A DNA stretch of 64,000 nt from NCBI GenBank assembly GCA_950295325.1, contig OX485804.1:66812033-66876032 (forward strand), given 5' to 3'. Shown here in pieces: positions 43,721-55,400 of this stretch. A model generated the notes under the pieces. It did not search any database, was not told the origin of the DNA, and was given only the letters and a program-made list of their open reading frames with translations. The position numbers were made by a program, and so were the translations under genes. The stretch comes from Polytrichum commune. Lineage: Eukaryota; Streptophyta; Polytrichopsida; Polytrichales; Polytrichaceae. Numbering within the stretch: position 1 is the stretch's first letter; every line of letters begins with the position of its first letter.

Positions 43721-44691
43721 CTTACCCCTTGAAAGTTCTGAGAGAATTTAACATATTGTTGTGTATGCAAATATGTAACCAACAATACAGAAAAATGCTA
43801 AGGAAAAACAACACAACAAGTTCTATGAAGGAGTGCTTACCCCTTCTTGCCAGCCTTGTTTACCATGTATGCTCAATTGGACGAATTTGTGCCTCCCCAA
43901 GGACCTTATCAGGGCTGCATCTTCGAGGACTTGCCAACCCACAGCAAGCGCCTCTGGAAGAAGTTTCGCCCCGTTCTTGTTCCTAGTCACTTTGGATGCT
44001 CCTGTTCCTTCGGTTGTCGCCATTAATGCGTTCGGGTATGATGATGAAATTGTGCACAAAAAACACTCAATACTACACTTGAAAATGAGCAAACCCTAAA
44101 CCTCGCACGCTTTCATAATATGTTGTCATTAAATGTGCGATAAGGAAATGAAGATTCTGCAAAGAAACAAAACTGCAAACCCTAATAAAATTCTGCAGAA
44201 TGTCGCTAATGAACTCGCTAATGAACGGCCGTGGACATAAACTGCCGCTATAATAACTGCATTACAACAACCATGAGTAGTTATTGGACTCCAATCGATT
44301 AACACTCAAAACCCTTGGAATGCCGCAAAAACCTTTCGAGTATCACTTACAACCTCTTCGAATCTCATTCAAGAACGCTGAGATTCTAACTCATTCGACT
44401 CTACGAAATCCTGTCGATATTCGCCGAACACACACCAGCTCATAAATTTCGCACGTTCCTACTCAAAAGGAAATCAACCAGTTCATGAATGAAACCCTCA
44501 CAGCCCTTCGACTAAACACAGCAAGCTCTAATGAAAATGGTTCAACCTGCTGAAGACAACCCAATGACGTCCACATGATACATAATAACCCTAAACAATT
44601 ACTTTCAGTGAAATCACTACATCATGATTACTGCAGCTATCATGAAAGAGCATGGGCGTACGACATCCCTTGAGCAGAACAACAGTCGCGT

Positions 44692-44890
44692 CGAACTGCT
44701 CTGTACAGGACTGCAGTCGCGTGTAACTGCTATCTATAAGAAGGCAGTCGCGTGTAACTGCTATCTATAAGAAGGCAGTCGCGTGTAACTGCTATCTATA
44801 AGAAGGCAGTCGCGTGTAACTGCTATCTATAAGAAGGCAGTCGCGTGTAACTGCTATCTATAAGAAGGCAGTCGCGTGGAACTGCAATGT
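44692..44890. repeat. 31-bp tandem repeats upstream of the ULP gene
   Basis: GCAGTCGCGTGTAACTGCTA units start at 44,713, 44,744, 44,775, 44,806, 44,837 and 44,868, exactly 31 bp apart, with degenerate copies on both sides. Located 0.7 kb before the ULP start codon. Confidence 0.92.
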
Positions 44891-45202
44891 ACAAGACAGC
44901 AGAACAACAATGCATCAATAGCGTGGAACTCATATGCACAGCACAGTAGTAGCGTGGAACGTTAAATAGGAAACATGTTCCACTTGAAGAAGGTGTCAAT
45001 GTCTCCCTTGTTCTATGTTGGATATGAGTTCGTGTTCGACAATGAAGCAGTGTCCATCTTTCACTATAATAAAATGCACTTGGTCTACGTTGGAGATGAC
45101 TCCATGATCCACAACCAATAAGATTGCATGTTCCACAATAAATCATAGCCCATGTTCCAAAACAAAAAAGAATGCATGTTCCACAATAAACCATAGCCCA
45201 TG

Positions 45203-46615
45203 TGTCACCAAAAAGCCTCCACCCTTCAATTTCGTCCTAGCCCGAATGGAGAAGTTTATAATGACATGTAGAGATTTCTCTCTTTGTAACACAATGTATG
45301 ATTCCAATCTATCGTTGGAATATACGCAACTTAGCCAAGTCTATACTATGTCTTCTTACACTCCTTAATCTCGGGTAATGTCACATCCTTGTATTTCTCT
45401 AAAGTCCACCCGGCCGCTTTGGCCACGCATGCCTTCAAAGATATCCCTCGTGTGAATCGAGTCCTCGCCGTTGATTCCACACTACTGCACGAACCTTCGC
45501 TTGTTGATTCCATGAAGCACATAAGTTTAAGTATTAACAAATACTTGTATAACTTATGGTGGCCTCTCTTTTACAGGCCTTCACATTCCATTACTAAGTT
45601 CAACCTCAATGGTCAATCACCAATACATTCAAAAGTTACACACACCCCTTCCTACCTAATGAATCCAACACTTTAAGTCTAAACATCATAAGTCAAAAAC
45701 TATAAGAGTGTGTCACTAGTTTTTGGAAGTTTGGACATAGTCTCGGTTTTTTGGCTCTCAAAAATTCATATGAAGTCCAAAAAATGAGTTCTTGGTATCT
45801 ATGGATAGGTAATGAAGTCCTCTACATGAATATGTAATAATATTTATACTGCCACAAAGTATATGGTCGCAATTCTACGCTGTTCCCTTTGAACCTACAC
45901 TTTTTCACTAGTTTTTGGAAGTTTGGACATAGTCTCGGTTTTTTGGCTCTCAAAAATTCATATGAAGTCCAACAAAACTAAATGCTCCAATAAGAGACTT
46001 TGCACATCCGCATAAGTATAAGGCTAATCAATGTAAATCCAAGTATTCAAACAAAGCCATAAATTGAACTTTAAATCATTCACGCCCAACTATTACTAAC
46101 AAGAGGTCAAGCCCTCTTCAAGGCCAACTAGCCTTGGCTCCTAACCTTACATCCATGCACACACACGTGCTCCTATCTTGCTTCCCACGCACCCACACTT
46201 ATAATACGTGGAGTGCCAAGGAGCACGAAGGAAAGAGAAGATGAGTGAGGGAAGAATGAGGGATTATATAGTGAATTTGAGGGGGTGAGCATCCTCAAGG
46301 CTCACGATAAGCCCTCGAGATTTCCTCCTACTTTGTAGGCTCTAATCCTATCTCCTAAGCCTTCCTCCCTCAAATGATCAACAAGGATCCTAATTCAAAC
46401 ATTTAACTAACCTTGGCTTTCTACCTACCACACTTTACCAAGGTTTGTCCTTCTCCTACTTAAATCCACTCCACAAAAGCCTAATGCTTCAAACTAAGCT
46501 TTCTTCAAGCTTCACTCTTTTTATATTTTTGTGAATAATCATAAATCACCAAAACACCACTTGTAATGTTTTACAAGTGTTAACAACCAATGTGGGCATC
46601 AATTTTGGGCTCACA
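45203..46615. mobile_element. Solo LTR (1,413 bp) of an unrelated LTR retrotransposon
   Basis: Starts TGTCACC and ends GGGCTCACA (TG...CA). TSD CCATG is at 45,198-45,202 and 46,616-46,620. Contains an internal ~65-bp duplication (CACTAGTTTTTGGAAGTTTG at ~45,714 and ~45,906) and a TATATAG near 46,265. No genes. It lies inside the MULE right subterminal repeats. Confidence 0.9.
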
Positions 46616-47340
46616 CCATGTTCCTAAACCAAAAAGAGTGCATGCTAAATCCTAAACCAGAGTCCATGTTCCACAATAAACCAGTGTTTATGTTCCACAA
46701 TAAACCAGTGTCCATGTTCCACAATCAAGCATTGTCCATGTTCCACAATAAACGAAGAACATTCATGTTCCACAATAAAGCAGTGTCCATGTTCCACAAC
46801 GAAGAACATCCATGTTCCACAATAAAGTAGTGTCCATGTTCCACAACGAAGAACATCCATGTTCCACAATAAAGTAGTGTCCATGTTCCACAATCAAGAA
46901 CATTTATGTTCCACAATAAAGCAGTGTCCATGTTCCACAATCAATCAGAGTCCATGTGCTACTATAATGAAGTGCACATGTTCTACGTTGGACATGTTGT
47001 GCACATGCATGTCCCTATGTTGTGCTAATAAATGCCCTTATGTTGTGCTATTTAATGTCCCTATGTTGTGTTATTTAATGTCCCTATGTTGTGCACATCC
47101 ATGTCCCTATGTTCTCCCTAGACAAGTTCAATTCAGTGTGTCATGTATACTATGTCCTGTATGTGATGCCCTATATACGCAGTCTTGTATACGGGGTCCT
47201 GTATCCGATGTACTGTATACGTTGTGTTGTATACGTCGTACTGTATCCGATGTCATGTATACGCTGATATGTATACGCTGTACTGTATACGTTGTAGAAC
47301 TCCTGTACGCGCTGTCATCCATACGCGTCCGCGAATGACC
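46616..47340. repeat. MULE right subterminal repeats
   Basis: Short tandem units: CATGTTCCACAATAAAGCAG types (46,620-46,960, continuing the 44,970-45,200 block on the other side of the solo LTR), then ATGTCCCTATGTTGTG units (47,000-47,115), then TGTATACG units (47,140-47,320). The left end has a different array, so the subterminal regions are not symmetrical. Confidence 0.85.
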
Positions 47341-47387
47341 GGCACGACCGGTCACCCCGTCGCCGGGCAGCCCTGCACATTTTCTGC

Positions 47388-47430
47388 AGGTGCCCCCTAT
47401 AAGTTCGTGGGGGGGTACTTAACGTCCCCC
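47388..47430 (-). repeat. MULE right terminal inverted repeat
   Basis: Reverse complement of 18,304-18,346 with two mismatches. Followed by the TSD GTTGGGATT. Confidence 0.95.
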
Positions 47431-48952
47431 GTTGGGATTGATGCTGTGGCAAATAAAGTAAAGAAGAAGAAAAAGACAAAGCCTTTTCAAGGATTATCTG
47501 GATCAAGGCCTTGTGAAGGAGGATTATCTGCAGGCACACATGTCAAGGTATTTTGTGCTGTTGTGTCACTCTTAAATAAAGAAGTTTCTTGTACAATATT
47601 GTGCAGAAAAGAAGACAAGGAGGAAACTAAAGAATGAATAATGTTGTACTGTTGCAGGGTTCTGGTGGAGACTCTGAAGATCTTGTACACTATGAGCAGG
47701 TGAAGTTGATGAATATCTACTGTTTTGTTTTTCCTCCTTGGACTGGCTTGTTTTACGAGCATGTTTTTCCAGATATTCTTAGAGGTTACTATTCAGAGCA
47801 GCTTCTTCATTAAGTTAGATTTCCTTGTACTGCCAATGGTGGGAAATAGTTGCACATCTGGCCTCTGTAACAGGACAAACCTCTACATGTTTTGTATGCA
47901 CATGAATCAGTACAAACAGCTTGTGCATCCACATGAAGAGGAAGCTCAGATTTCCAATATTTTGAAACCATTGGAGTCGCATGCTCTCTTTCACCTGCAA
48001 CTTGTGTGTCATCTAAATCCATGTACAAAGTATGAAGAAGACCTAACTAGCTTATGGCATGGCATGTTGAGGATACAGATGAAGCGAAAAGGGGACTCGC
48101 ATTGGCCACAAGCCATCATTTCACCTGATGGAGGGCTTGGTGAGTTTTTCTTTATTTCCACTATGCATTGGGGGTTGGAAACAGGTTAGACCTTCCAAGT
48201 TCTATTGCATTGATATTGGTTTTCAATCTTTCTAGAGTCTGTAGCTTAGGATTAGTTACAATAGCAAGCTATCAGTCTCTTAAAAGGTTGCTATGTCTGA
48301 GCAGGAGAGCAAGAAGACATGCCAGGCACGCCAGGATCACAAGGGACACTGGGTCACTACAATCTCAAGAAGCAAAAGTCTTTGAAACAAAATGAGACTA
48401 TCTCTGAAGCAGCTACTGCGGCCCTTGTCTCTGCTTCACAGGCCAACCAGCAAATGCCTTCTGTACCAAGCTCCAAGCTCCTCAACAGAATAGTATAAGA
48501 GACCGTAACCGAAGAGTTCGTGTAAATAAAGTGAGAACTGTGTTCCGTGTCATTTGGTCTTACTATTATCATTTTGGAATGCTATCATCTGGATTGATTA
48601 GATTCTTCAGTACAAAGAATCTCATACTGAAAGTATCTGGGAAGCACTTCCCACATCTGGCCTCTGAATCAGAACAAACATTCAACTGGAACTTGGTTTT
48701 TTGACAAAAATGATGATGTATTTGCAGCCCCCATCAAATACGCCAACTGGCGTTGGCATTCCTTGGTCAGCTAGTGAAGATCAGGTTTGTTCCTGCATGA
48801 GCCGTATTCTAAGTATCACTAAGTATGTTGGTTCAGTATATGCTTTTAAAGAGCCTTTTTCTTGACATTGTGCTGATGCGGTTTATCAAGGTTTAGTAGT
48901 GTAGGTTGCCTATGTTGGTTCTAGGAGATTTGACCTGTGGATATATTTGCAA

Positions 48953-48976
48953 AGATATATATATATATATATATAT
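48953..48976. repeat. (AT)n microsatellite
   Basis: Uninterrupted AT dinucleotides in an EAF1-like intron. Confidence 0.9.
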
Positions 48977-50653
48977 GAAAGATATATTTGCTGCTTTCTG
49001 ATGCTTTCAAGTGCCCAATGGGTTCAATGATCTTCTCAAGTATGTGCAGCAAGGTCTGTTGGTATCTTTGCAAAGCATCTAGCAGATTTTTTATTTGAGG
49101 GTTGCCTTCATACAACAGACCTACCTGTTGATTTAAAAAAAATTTCCTCTCCAATATTTGACATGAGGAGGTGACTGATGGATGTCCCGCTATTTATGTC
49201 TTGTGCATGCAATTCTTGTCTTTGTTCATGACTTGGGCTCTAATTGGGAACTTGTTAGTGATGTGCTGAGTTCCAATTCTCAAATTAAGGTACGAGGGGT
49301 TTATATTTTTACCATATTCTAGGAGGGGCATGGCAATGCTTGTTTCAAGAATAATGGCTACTTTAAATGCTTGATGCCTTAAGAAATGCTAATCTTTGTG
49401 AATAATTTCTTTTCATCAACCAATTTAATTGTCTGTTTTAAGAAAAGTATCATAGTAAAGAAGGTGAAAGGAGTGTTTTATCACTTGCAAGAAGTGAAAA
49501 TCTTGCAACAGGAAACCATGATGCTTTGGGATGTATAAATTTACTAGGGAATGTGAAGGTTCTCAACGTGTCACAATGATTGGCACACAGTCTTGGTATA
49601 TCTGTTTGAGTTTATTGGTACCTGCAGTAAAGCAGGCCCTGAAGATGAATTAATTGCAATTGAATGTTTCAGGGCATTTATCGTAAGCCAAAACAGTGCA
49701 AGGATCGGTACATGTCATTAATGGATAGAAGAGGTGTAGATGGAGTGGAAAATTCTGAAGACCCGAGTTCCTTGCAGCCACAGGGTTCAAAAGTGAGTGA
49801 CATACATTTCAAAAATAGGCATGCACTGTGCATGTTCTAAGATTTGTTGAGAGTTATTCTGTGTTATTTGTGCTGTGTAAATTGCTCAGTACTTCTTCCT
49901 GTACTTATGATTTCTGGAGTAAAAAAAAATTATATGGTTTATTGCTACAGTGATGCATCACGTTGCTGCTCTAAATGACAGGTTAGAAGGTTTGCTTAAT
50001 ATTACTGGAGCTGAAGCTTTGAAACTATTTTTAATCAAGTGCACATGATGCCGTTTGCATTGTAGCAGGGGAATGCTAGGGTACCAAGAGTTCATGGTAC
50101 TGCAGAGGAGGAGACACTTAAACACATGGAACTTGTCGTTCAACTTTTCCAGAAGTATCGTGCTTGAAAGCCAGTGGTGAGAATTTATATAACTACTCTA
50201 GATACCACATCATGCAGTGTAGAGTGTCCTATCTTGGTATTTGAGTGTGCTCTTTCTTGTCTGTCCCATTTAACTTCCTGGGACTCTGCAGTGTGCAGTA
50301 CGTGTGCAGTGTTTATTTTAACTTGCTTGAGGCATTGGAGTTGAGAGTGGTTAGGGTTTTAGATCCAGGAGTTAGGGGCCTTTTTATTTAGTTATTGATT
50401 TTAGTGAAAGTTGTGCAAGACGTGCACCTTGTTATTGAGAAGTGAACAACTGTTCTTTAATATTGTGCAGAGCGAATCCCAAGAACAAAAGCATCTTGCA
50501 ACTCCACATCCTTCACATGGAATTGCCATCGCTCAATTCTGTCCTGGTGGCTTTTCAAAGTGAGTGAACTTGTCTCTTTTGCTGCGTACTGTAATTATAG
50601 TGAAATAATAAGTATTATTGATTGAGTATCACATGGGAGCAATGACTACATTT

Positions 50654-50654
50654 G

Positions 50655-50698
<44 letters not shown>

Positions 50699-50699
50699 A
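50654..50699. repeat. Compound (TA)n(TG)n(CG)n microsatellite
   Basis: Alternating purine-pyrimidine tract in an intron. It could adopt Z-DNA. Confidence 0.9.
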
Positions 50700-51724
50700 T
50701 GAATGATAGATCAGAATATGTGTCCTGTAGCAACTTCTATTGTTTGAGCTTTGATACATTGGTTCTCTGTTTCTAATATTTGCATCAGTGCATAGATGCA
50801 TTTATCCTCATATTCCTATTTCGTTTGTTCATTGATTTCCTTTCCTCAATGAAAGTCCTTTGGAGTTATGTGATCGAAATCCCAACAATGGAGATGTGAC
50901 TCCGCACTCTTACCCAATTCAGCCAGTTTCTCATGGACCTGTGTTGGGCCCTCCTTTGATGCCTGGCCCTGGACTGAGGCCTCCATCAGGAGGCCTCACC
51001 CCCATGTTACCAGGCCCAAATGGTGTACAATTGGGACAGAATTTAGTACCTTCTGCTGCTGCGATCAATGCTGCAGCTGCAAGGTATCCACATCGCTCTC
51101 TTATCAACTTTTAGGGTCAGCAATCTAACTTATTTCTGTTAATTGATGGATTATTTATTCATCAATCATATCAATGGTGACCTATTTAATTCATGATAGT
51201 TGTGGGTAACATCTAAACAGGTTGTAAGATGCAAGGCTTCTTATTGGTGGAAAAGGCGTCTCATCTCTTTTACATTCTCTCTCCATTAATTCTTGTCCGG
51301 GACATCACCTGGCAACTTAGTCAACTGGGATACGTTGTCTTTATGACTTAGAAATGCTTGTTGCTTCAGCTGGTAACTATGCATTGCATAGAAGCTATAC
51401 CAGGCTGTGTTTTTTGTGCACAAAGTTGAGTAGTATAAGGTAGCAAACAGGAAAAAGTAACCAAATAAGGCTCATCTACCTTAGTTGATAGTTAAGCACA
51501 CAAGGTGCCATTCATGGAGTGGTTCTCAGTCCTTCCATTGATTTTGTCTTATACGATTATTTTGCCCCATACAAATGTGTATGTATTATCTGTATCAGCG
51601 TAACTTGTTGTCACCCCTGTAAATCTCCAGCTTTTGCAATTAGTGTAAGAGCATCGATAATGTTCATAAAATACCACGTAGAAGTTTCAAATAATTATTG
51701 ATGAAGGCTATGTGGAGTATGCAG

Positions 51725-51817
51725 GTGATTCTTGGATCTCCTGCATCACGGGCAGGGGTACACAATGATGATGTAATTGTTGAGTTTGATGGGGTCACCA
51801 TCACCACCATCAATCAG
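51725..51817 (+). pseudogene. PDZ-domain exon fragment, HtrA/Deg-like
   Basis: After an AG, the frame reads VILGSPASRAGVHNDDVIVE then FDGVTITTINQ and a GTATTT donor. GSPA-RAG-xxDDVIxEFDG is the ligand-binding core of Deg/HtrA protease PDZ domains. No protease domain or neighbouring exons are recognisable, so this is probably a displaced exon. Confidence 0.5.
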
Positions 51818-52104
51818 GTATTTGAATTCCCTCTAGAATTTTTTTGGTCATTTCATATTACTCTGCCTAGGATTGCAAAAAGCAAGTATCAAGTTCTCAA
51901 ATGAAATATTTAATTTTACCATAACTTCAGAGGGATAAATGTAGCTATTTGCAGACTTGAGATTTTCTAGGTCATTCTTTCTCGCACAGCAATTGAATGA
52001 AGTTCATTGAAATACATGAGTTTTTTTGAAGGAATTTTGTGGGTGTTTTTGCAGAGACTGATGGTCGAGTTTATATGGAGGAGGATGGAACTAGGCGTGT
52101 GAAT

Positions 52105-52337
52105 GCATCACTAGAAGAAATCTTGTCCATTTCAACCGGCCTTGCGACTAGGCCATCACGACTCGCACCCAAAAAATGCATAAACAAATCAATTTGGTTG
52201 GCAACCGGGGGGGCACCCTCCATGGGTACACCACGGGTACCTTCCGGGTGTCAACAAATTGATTTGTTTATGCATTTTTTGGGTGCACGAGTCGCGATGG
52301 CCTCGGTTGAAATGGACAAGATTTCTTCTAGTGATGC
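52105..52337. repeat. Foldback (long hairpin) sequence
   Basis: Left arm 52,105-52,195 and right arm 52,256-52,337 are inverted copies (outer end GCATCACTAGAAGAAATC, inner end ATAAACAAATCAATTT) with a few indels. The 60-bp G/C-rich loop includes GGTACACCACGGGTACC. Likely a MITE or inverted gene-fragment duplication. It may produce small RNA if transcribed. Confidence 0.85.
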
Positions 52338-52498
52338 CCGTGTGAATGCCCTTGTGAATGCTTTGATCATTTTCTTGTTAGTTTCTTTTATGATCTTGTA
52401 TCCATTGCTTGTGTAAATTGTGTGAATGTTTACGGGTTATTTGGGGTTTTGGGTATGGTTTTGCAAGGTTTGAATTTAGGGATACAACTTGGCATGGG

Positions 52499-55400
52499 AA
52501 TGAAGAAGATCAAGGTGTATACACTTACTGATGAAGGAGCATCTCCAAAATGCATTGGAACTATGAAGGGGGAGGACGGAGAATCCTTAGCTGACCTAAG
52601 AGTGCGCCTTGAAGAAAAGAAGTTTTAAAATTTGAATTTCAGTATTGGGATCCAGATGAGTGTTGTAGAGTGGCACCTAGTCTTGAATCCCTTAATGACC
52701 TTGAGGATAAGGTTTTCATGATCCCTGCCCTTTGTGAGGAGGTTGAAGATTTGGCATGTAAACGACAACGTCTTGGAGGTGATTACCAGTTCATGGATAC
52801 GATTCAAAGTAATGAAGTTGAAGACATGGTGCAACATCCTCCCACTGTCGAAGTAGGTGGAAATGTGGAAATCCTTGCAAATCCACCTTCTTGTTCTAGG
52901 GTTAGTGGTTCAAACGAAGAATGTTTATTGCAGTCACAAATTGTGTCAGCTGAGGTCATGGCAATGTACATGGAGGGAGAGGGAAAATTGCGCAAAACAT
53001 TGAAGGATATTTCTTTGGAGGATCATGAATGGGATCTCAAATCTTACGATTGTCATGGCAAATCTATTGTGGTTCTCTATTGTCGGGAGTGCAAGAAGGA
53101 TTTTGGAGGGATTGATGGACAACATACAAAGGAGAGAATTTCAAATCTTTTTTCCAATTTCAAAAAAAGTCACATCATGAGTACTCAACACATCAGAAGT
53201 TGGTGTTTGAGGAAGGGTTTAGATTGGTGCAATCATCCACAATCAATTGCAAAAGGAAAGAGAATTGTCATCCTTACCTCAGAAGATCATAAGCAGTTGG
53301 TGACCGAAGCTATAGACATATTGAATGGTGTTAACGATAGCATTTATCCAACCAAACAAACTTTTGAAGTGATTGGAGGAGATGTCCAAACTACTGAGTT
53401 GAAGAGCTTTTGGTGGAAATCAAAGTGTGTTACTTGCAATGATATATTTAGCTTATGCCCACCAAAAAAAAACTTGGAAGCCATCTTGAGGAATCACGTT
53501 GGAGGGAGTAGACATACTAAGAAAATGTTGGAGGTTTCCACATTGGGAAAGGGTGCCTTGAGGTCCGGCAAGAGAGGGAGACCAACAAAGTCTCTAGGAG
53601 ACAGCTCCCAATCAAGTCAAAGGCAATTACATGCATTCTTTGGCCATGTTGTAGACAGCCCTGAGGTAAATCTATCACATTCTATGGATCGATCTGAATG
53701 CAAAAGTTTAATGTGTTGGGGTTTTAGGGGTCCATTTGTAGTCTATGCTGGAAAATCTTTTGAAGTAGAGGGTTTGTTGTTCGATACAAAGCCTGGTCAA
53801 AGTTGGTATGTTGAACCTTGGTTGAAAGAAGTTATTGAGGTAGACGGTAAATGTATAAATATCAATGGAACATTTAGACATAAGAGTTGTCTTCGTGTGT
53901 CTATGAGTAATGAACCTTGGACTGGTCTAACTTGCAATATGTGTGCAAATATTCCTTTTGAGACAAACTTTAGGTTAAGGGTGGTAAGGGAAGATAAATC
54001 TATTCAAAAACAAGGATCACGAAGTACTAAGGATGGAATACGAATCGGTTATTTGTCCTTACCCGAATTGATCACACATAGTAGTTCAATGTCAAAAAAA
54101 ACTAAAAATTGAGCGCTTACATCATTGGGCAGCAAAGCTAAGGATCATTCAATTAAAAGTGAAGCGTCCAACCCTAAAAGAGTCTGCAATTGCTGCATCT
54201 AATGAATGCAATTTGTATAAGTTTTGTGGAGATATCTTGAATGCACATAGGTCTGGTGCATTTGGAGGTAAACCAGCATTATGGGATTTCATGCGAGATG
54301 TAGCAGCTAATTTGAATCGCAGGAAGGAAGGTGTTAGATTCTCTGAGAATTCAAAAGCACTTGCCCAAGCTATGAAGGTCTATGGAGGTAAGAGGATGTG
54401 TGACTTGTTTGCATTGAATTATAGTGGTCCAAGTTATAGTACTATTAAAAGGGATAATAAAAAAGGCATACAATATGTGTCAGGCGAGCATGGAGAGATC
54501 TTTGCAGCTATAGCTGAAATTTACAAAGATGCTAAAGTTGCACTCGGGATCAATGGGCCAATTCCAGTCATACTAGCTGAGGATGAAACAAAGGTTAGAT
54601 CTAGAGTATCTTATGAACAACGCTTCGATACCCTTGCTGGATTTTGTGGGCCTAAAGACAATCACATGTGTGTATCTAATTATAAACCAAGTGTAGGCAT
54701 TGGAGAGGACGGGTGTAATAAAATTTTGGATTGTTTTCATTCTGATAAAGTGGGAGGTTTTGCAAGGGTTGTGATGGTGAACCCACTCCACGATAAGTTG
54801 CCGAGGTTGGTATTGTGTGTTTCTTGTACTTGTAATTGTTTTGATTCACAATGGGTTAAAAATCAGTGGGTTAGAGTTGAAAAATTATGGGATAAACATT
54901 GTAAGAATGTTGTTGGACCAATAATTGGGCATGCAAGTGATGGTGATTCTCGGAGGCGGCAGCTCATGCTTGTTGATTACAAATCTACAGATGGACAACG
55001 TTTGAAGGTGGATTGGCCAGGGTGGGTATTTAGCGCTAAGTTGGATTCTAATGGTAATGGAATGGAATTGCATGATCAAGATTTCATTCACAATGGAAAA
55101 AAACTTATAAATCCCCTTGACTCTCCTGTAAAAACATTGCAATTGGGATCTGATGTAGTCACATTGACTCATTTGGGAATGGTTTATAATAAATTTAATT
55201 ATGACCAACATGGGTTGAAATTGGAAGACATAAATCGGAAAGACCGACAGAATTGGGCATCGGCACAAAGAATTTGCCAGAAGAAAACAAGAGTTTGTTT
55301 GGCAGAATTGCGGATGTCGAAGGAGGTTCACCAAGAGCGCACTCTTGGCACGGAATTGTATTTGGAGGTTTGTTCTAACTACATTGATATTTTTTTTGTC

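Larger units (their letters stand above)
30355..44023 (-). pseudogene. Large MULE-borne gene with C-terminal C48 (ULP) protease domain, interrupted by gypsy C and a hAT
   Basis: Start ATG at 44,023 (MATTEGTGASKVTRNKNG). Exon 1 is 44,023-43,841. Exon 2 runs from 43,288 through the hAT D insertion to 40,780 and has a BED-like Cys/His segment (FNCIYCNESYKDKNIVSYHR). Exon 3 starts at 40,642 with a charged helical region (ELRRLKDYLHYRIEQREYDE). Later coding segments: about 40,200-40,014 continuing after gypsy C at 32,721-32,521, about 32,312-31,880, about 31,815-31,407, 31,305-30,651 (protease) and 30,498-30,355. Across the hAT the frame rejoins as PVDGL/YVLINE, and across gypsy C as ESAAEHI/DVLFTD. 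Boundaries near 40,160-40,260 and 31,880 remain uncertain. SUMO-protease-like genes on MULEs are known; the substrate is unknown. Confidence 0.75.
18304..47430. mobile_element. 29.1-kb Kaonashi-like MULE with transposase and ULP gene, hosting four nested insertions
   Basis: The ends are inverted repeats: left GGAGGACGTTAAATACCCCC, right (reverse complement) GGGGGACGTTAAGTACCCCC, continuing through CACGAACTTATAGGGGGCACCT on both sides (about 43 bp with two mismatches), and weaker similarity beyond (a CTGCCCG block). The TSD is GTTGGGATT. Contents: a MULE/SWIM transposase on plus and a large C48-protease gene on minus, convergent. Nested in it are gypsy B, gypsy C, a small hAT and an unrelated solo LTR, together 17.1 kb with TSDs, so the MULE before these was about 12.0 kb. 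MULEs carrying ULP genes are known in plants as Kaonashi (KI) elements; this one fits that class by content. It interrupts an exon of an EAF1-like gene. Confidence 0.95.
47440..51083 (+). pseudogene. EAF1-like gene, right half (SANT/Myb region and C-terminal part)
   Basis: Continues from the left half: TMHGVGI + DAVANKVKKKKKTKP. Exons: 47,440-47,547, 47,658-47,699, about 48,302-48,530 (SEAATAALVSASQANQ), 48,728-48,784 (GVGIPWSASEDQ, SANT start), about 49,212-49,289 (FVHDLGSNWELVSDVLSS), 49,673-49,792 (GIYRKPKQCKDRYMSLMDRR, SANT end), about 50,069-50,177 (EEETLKHMELVVQLFQ), about 50,470-50,562 and about 50,856-51,083 (SPLELCDRNPNNGDV). These are landmark blocks of plant EAF1 proteins. Decay: a 1-bp loss near 48,490, no AG acceptor before the exon at 49,212, and TGA at 50,165-50,167. 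The usual C-terminus is not found after 51,083. Probably a pseudogene. Confidence 0.8.

Noticed and set aside
30355-44023. ULP gene as several small unrelated genes
   Set aside because: Reading frames join exactly across the gypsy C and hAT insertions at their TSDs, and splice sites link the other parts; one gene is the better account.
44692-44890. CRISPR-like regular repeat
   Set aside because: Head-to-tail units without unique spacers, in a eukaryotic transposon; an ordinary minisatellite.
46618-46940. Frames with repeated MFHNK or GTWTLLYC units
   Set aside because: Direct translation of the short tandem repeats of the MULE subterminal region.
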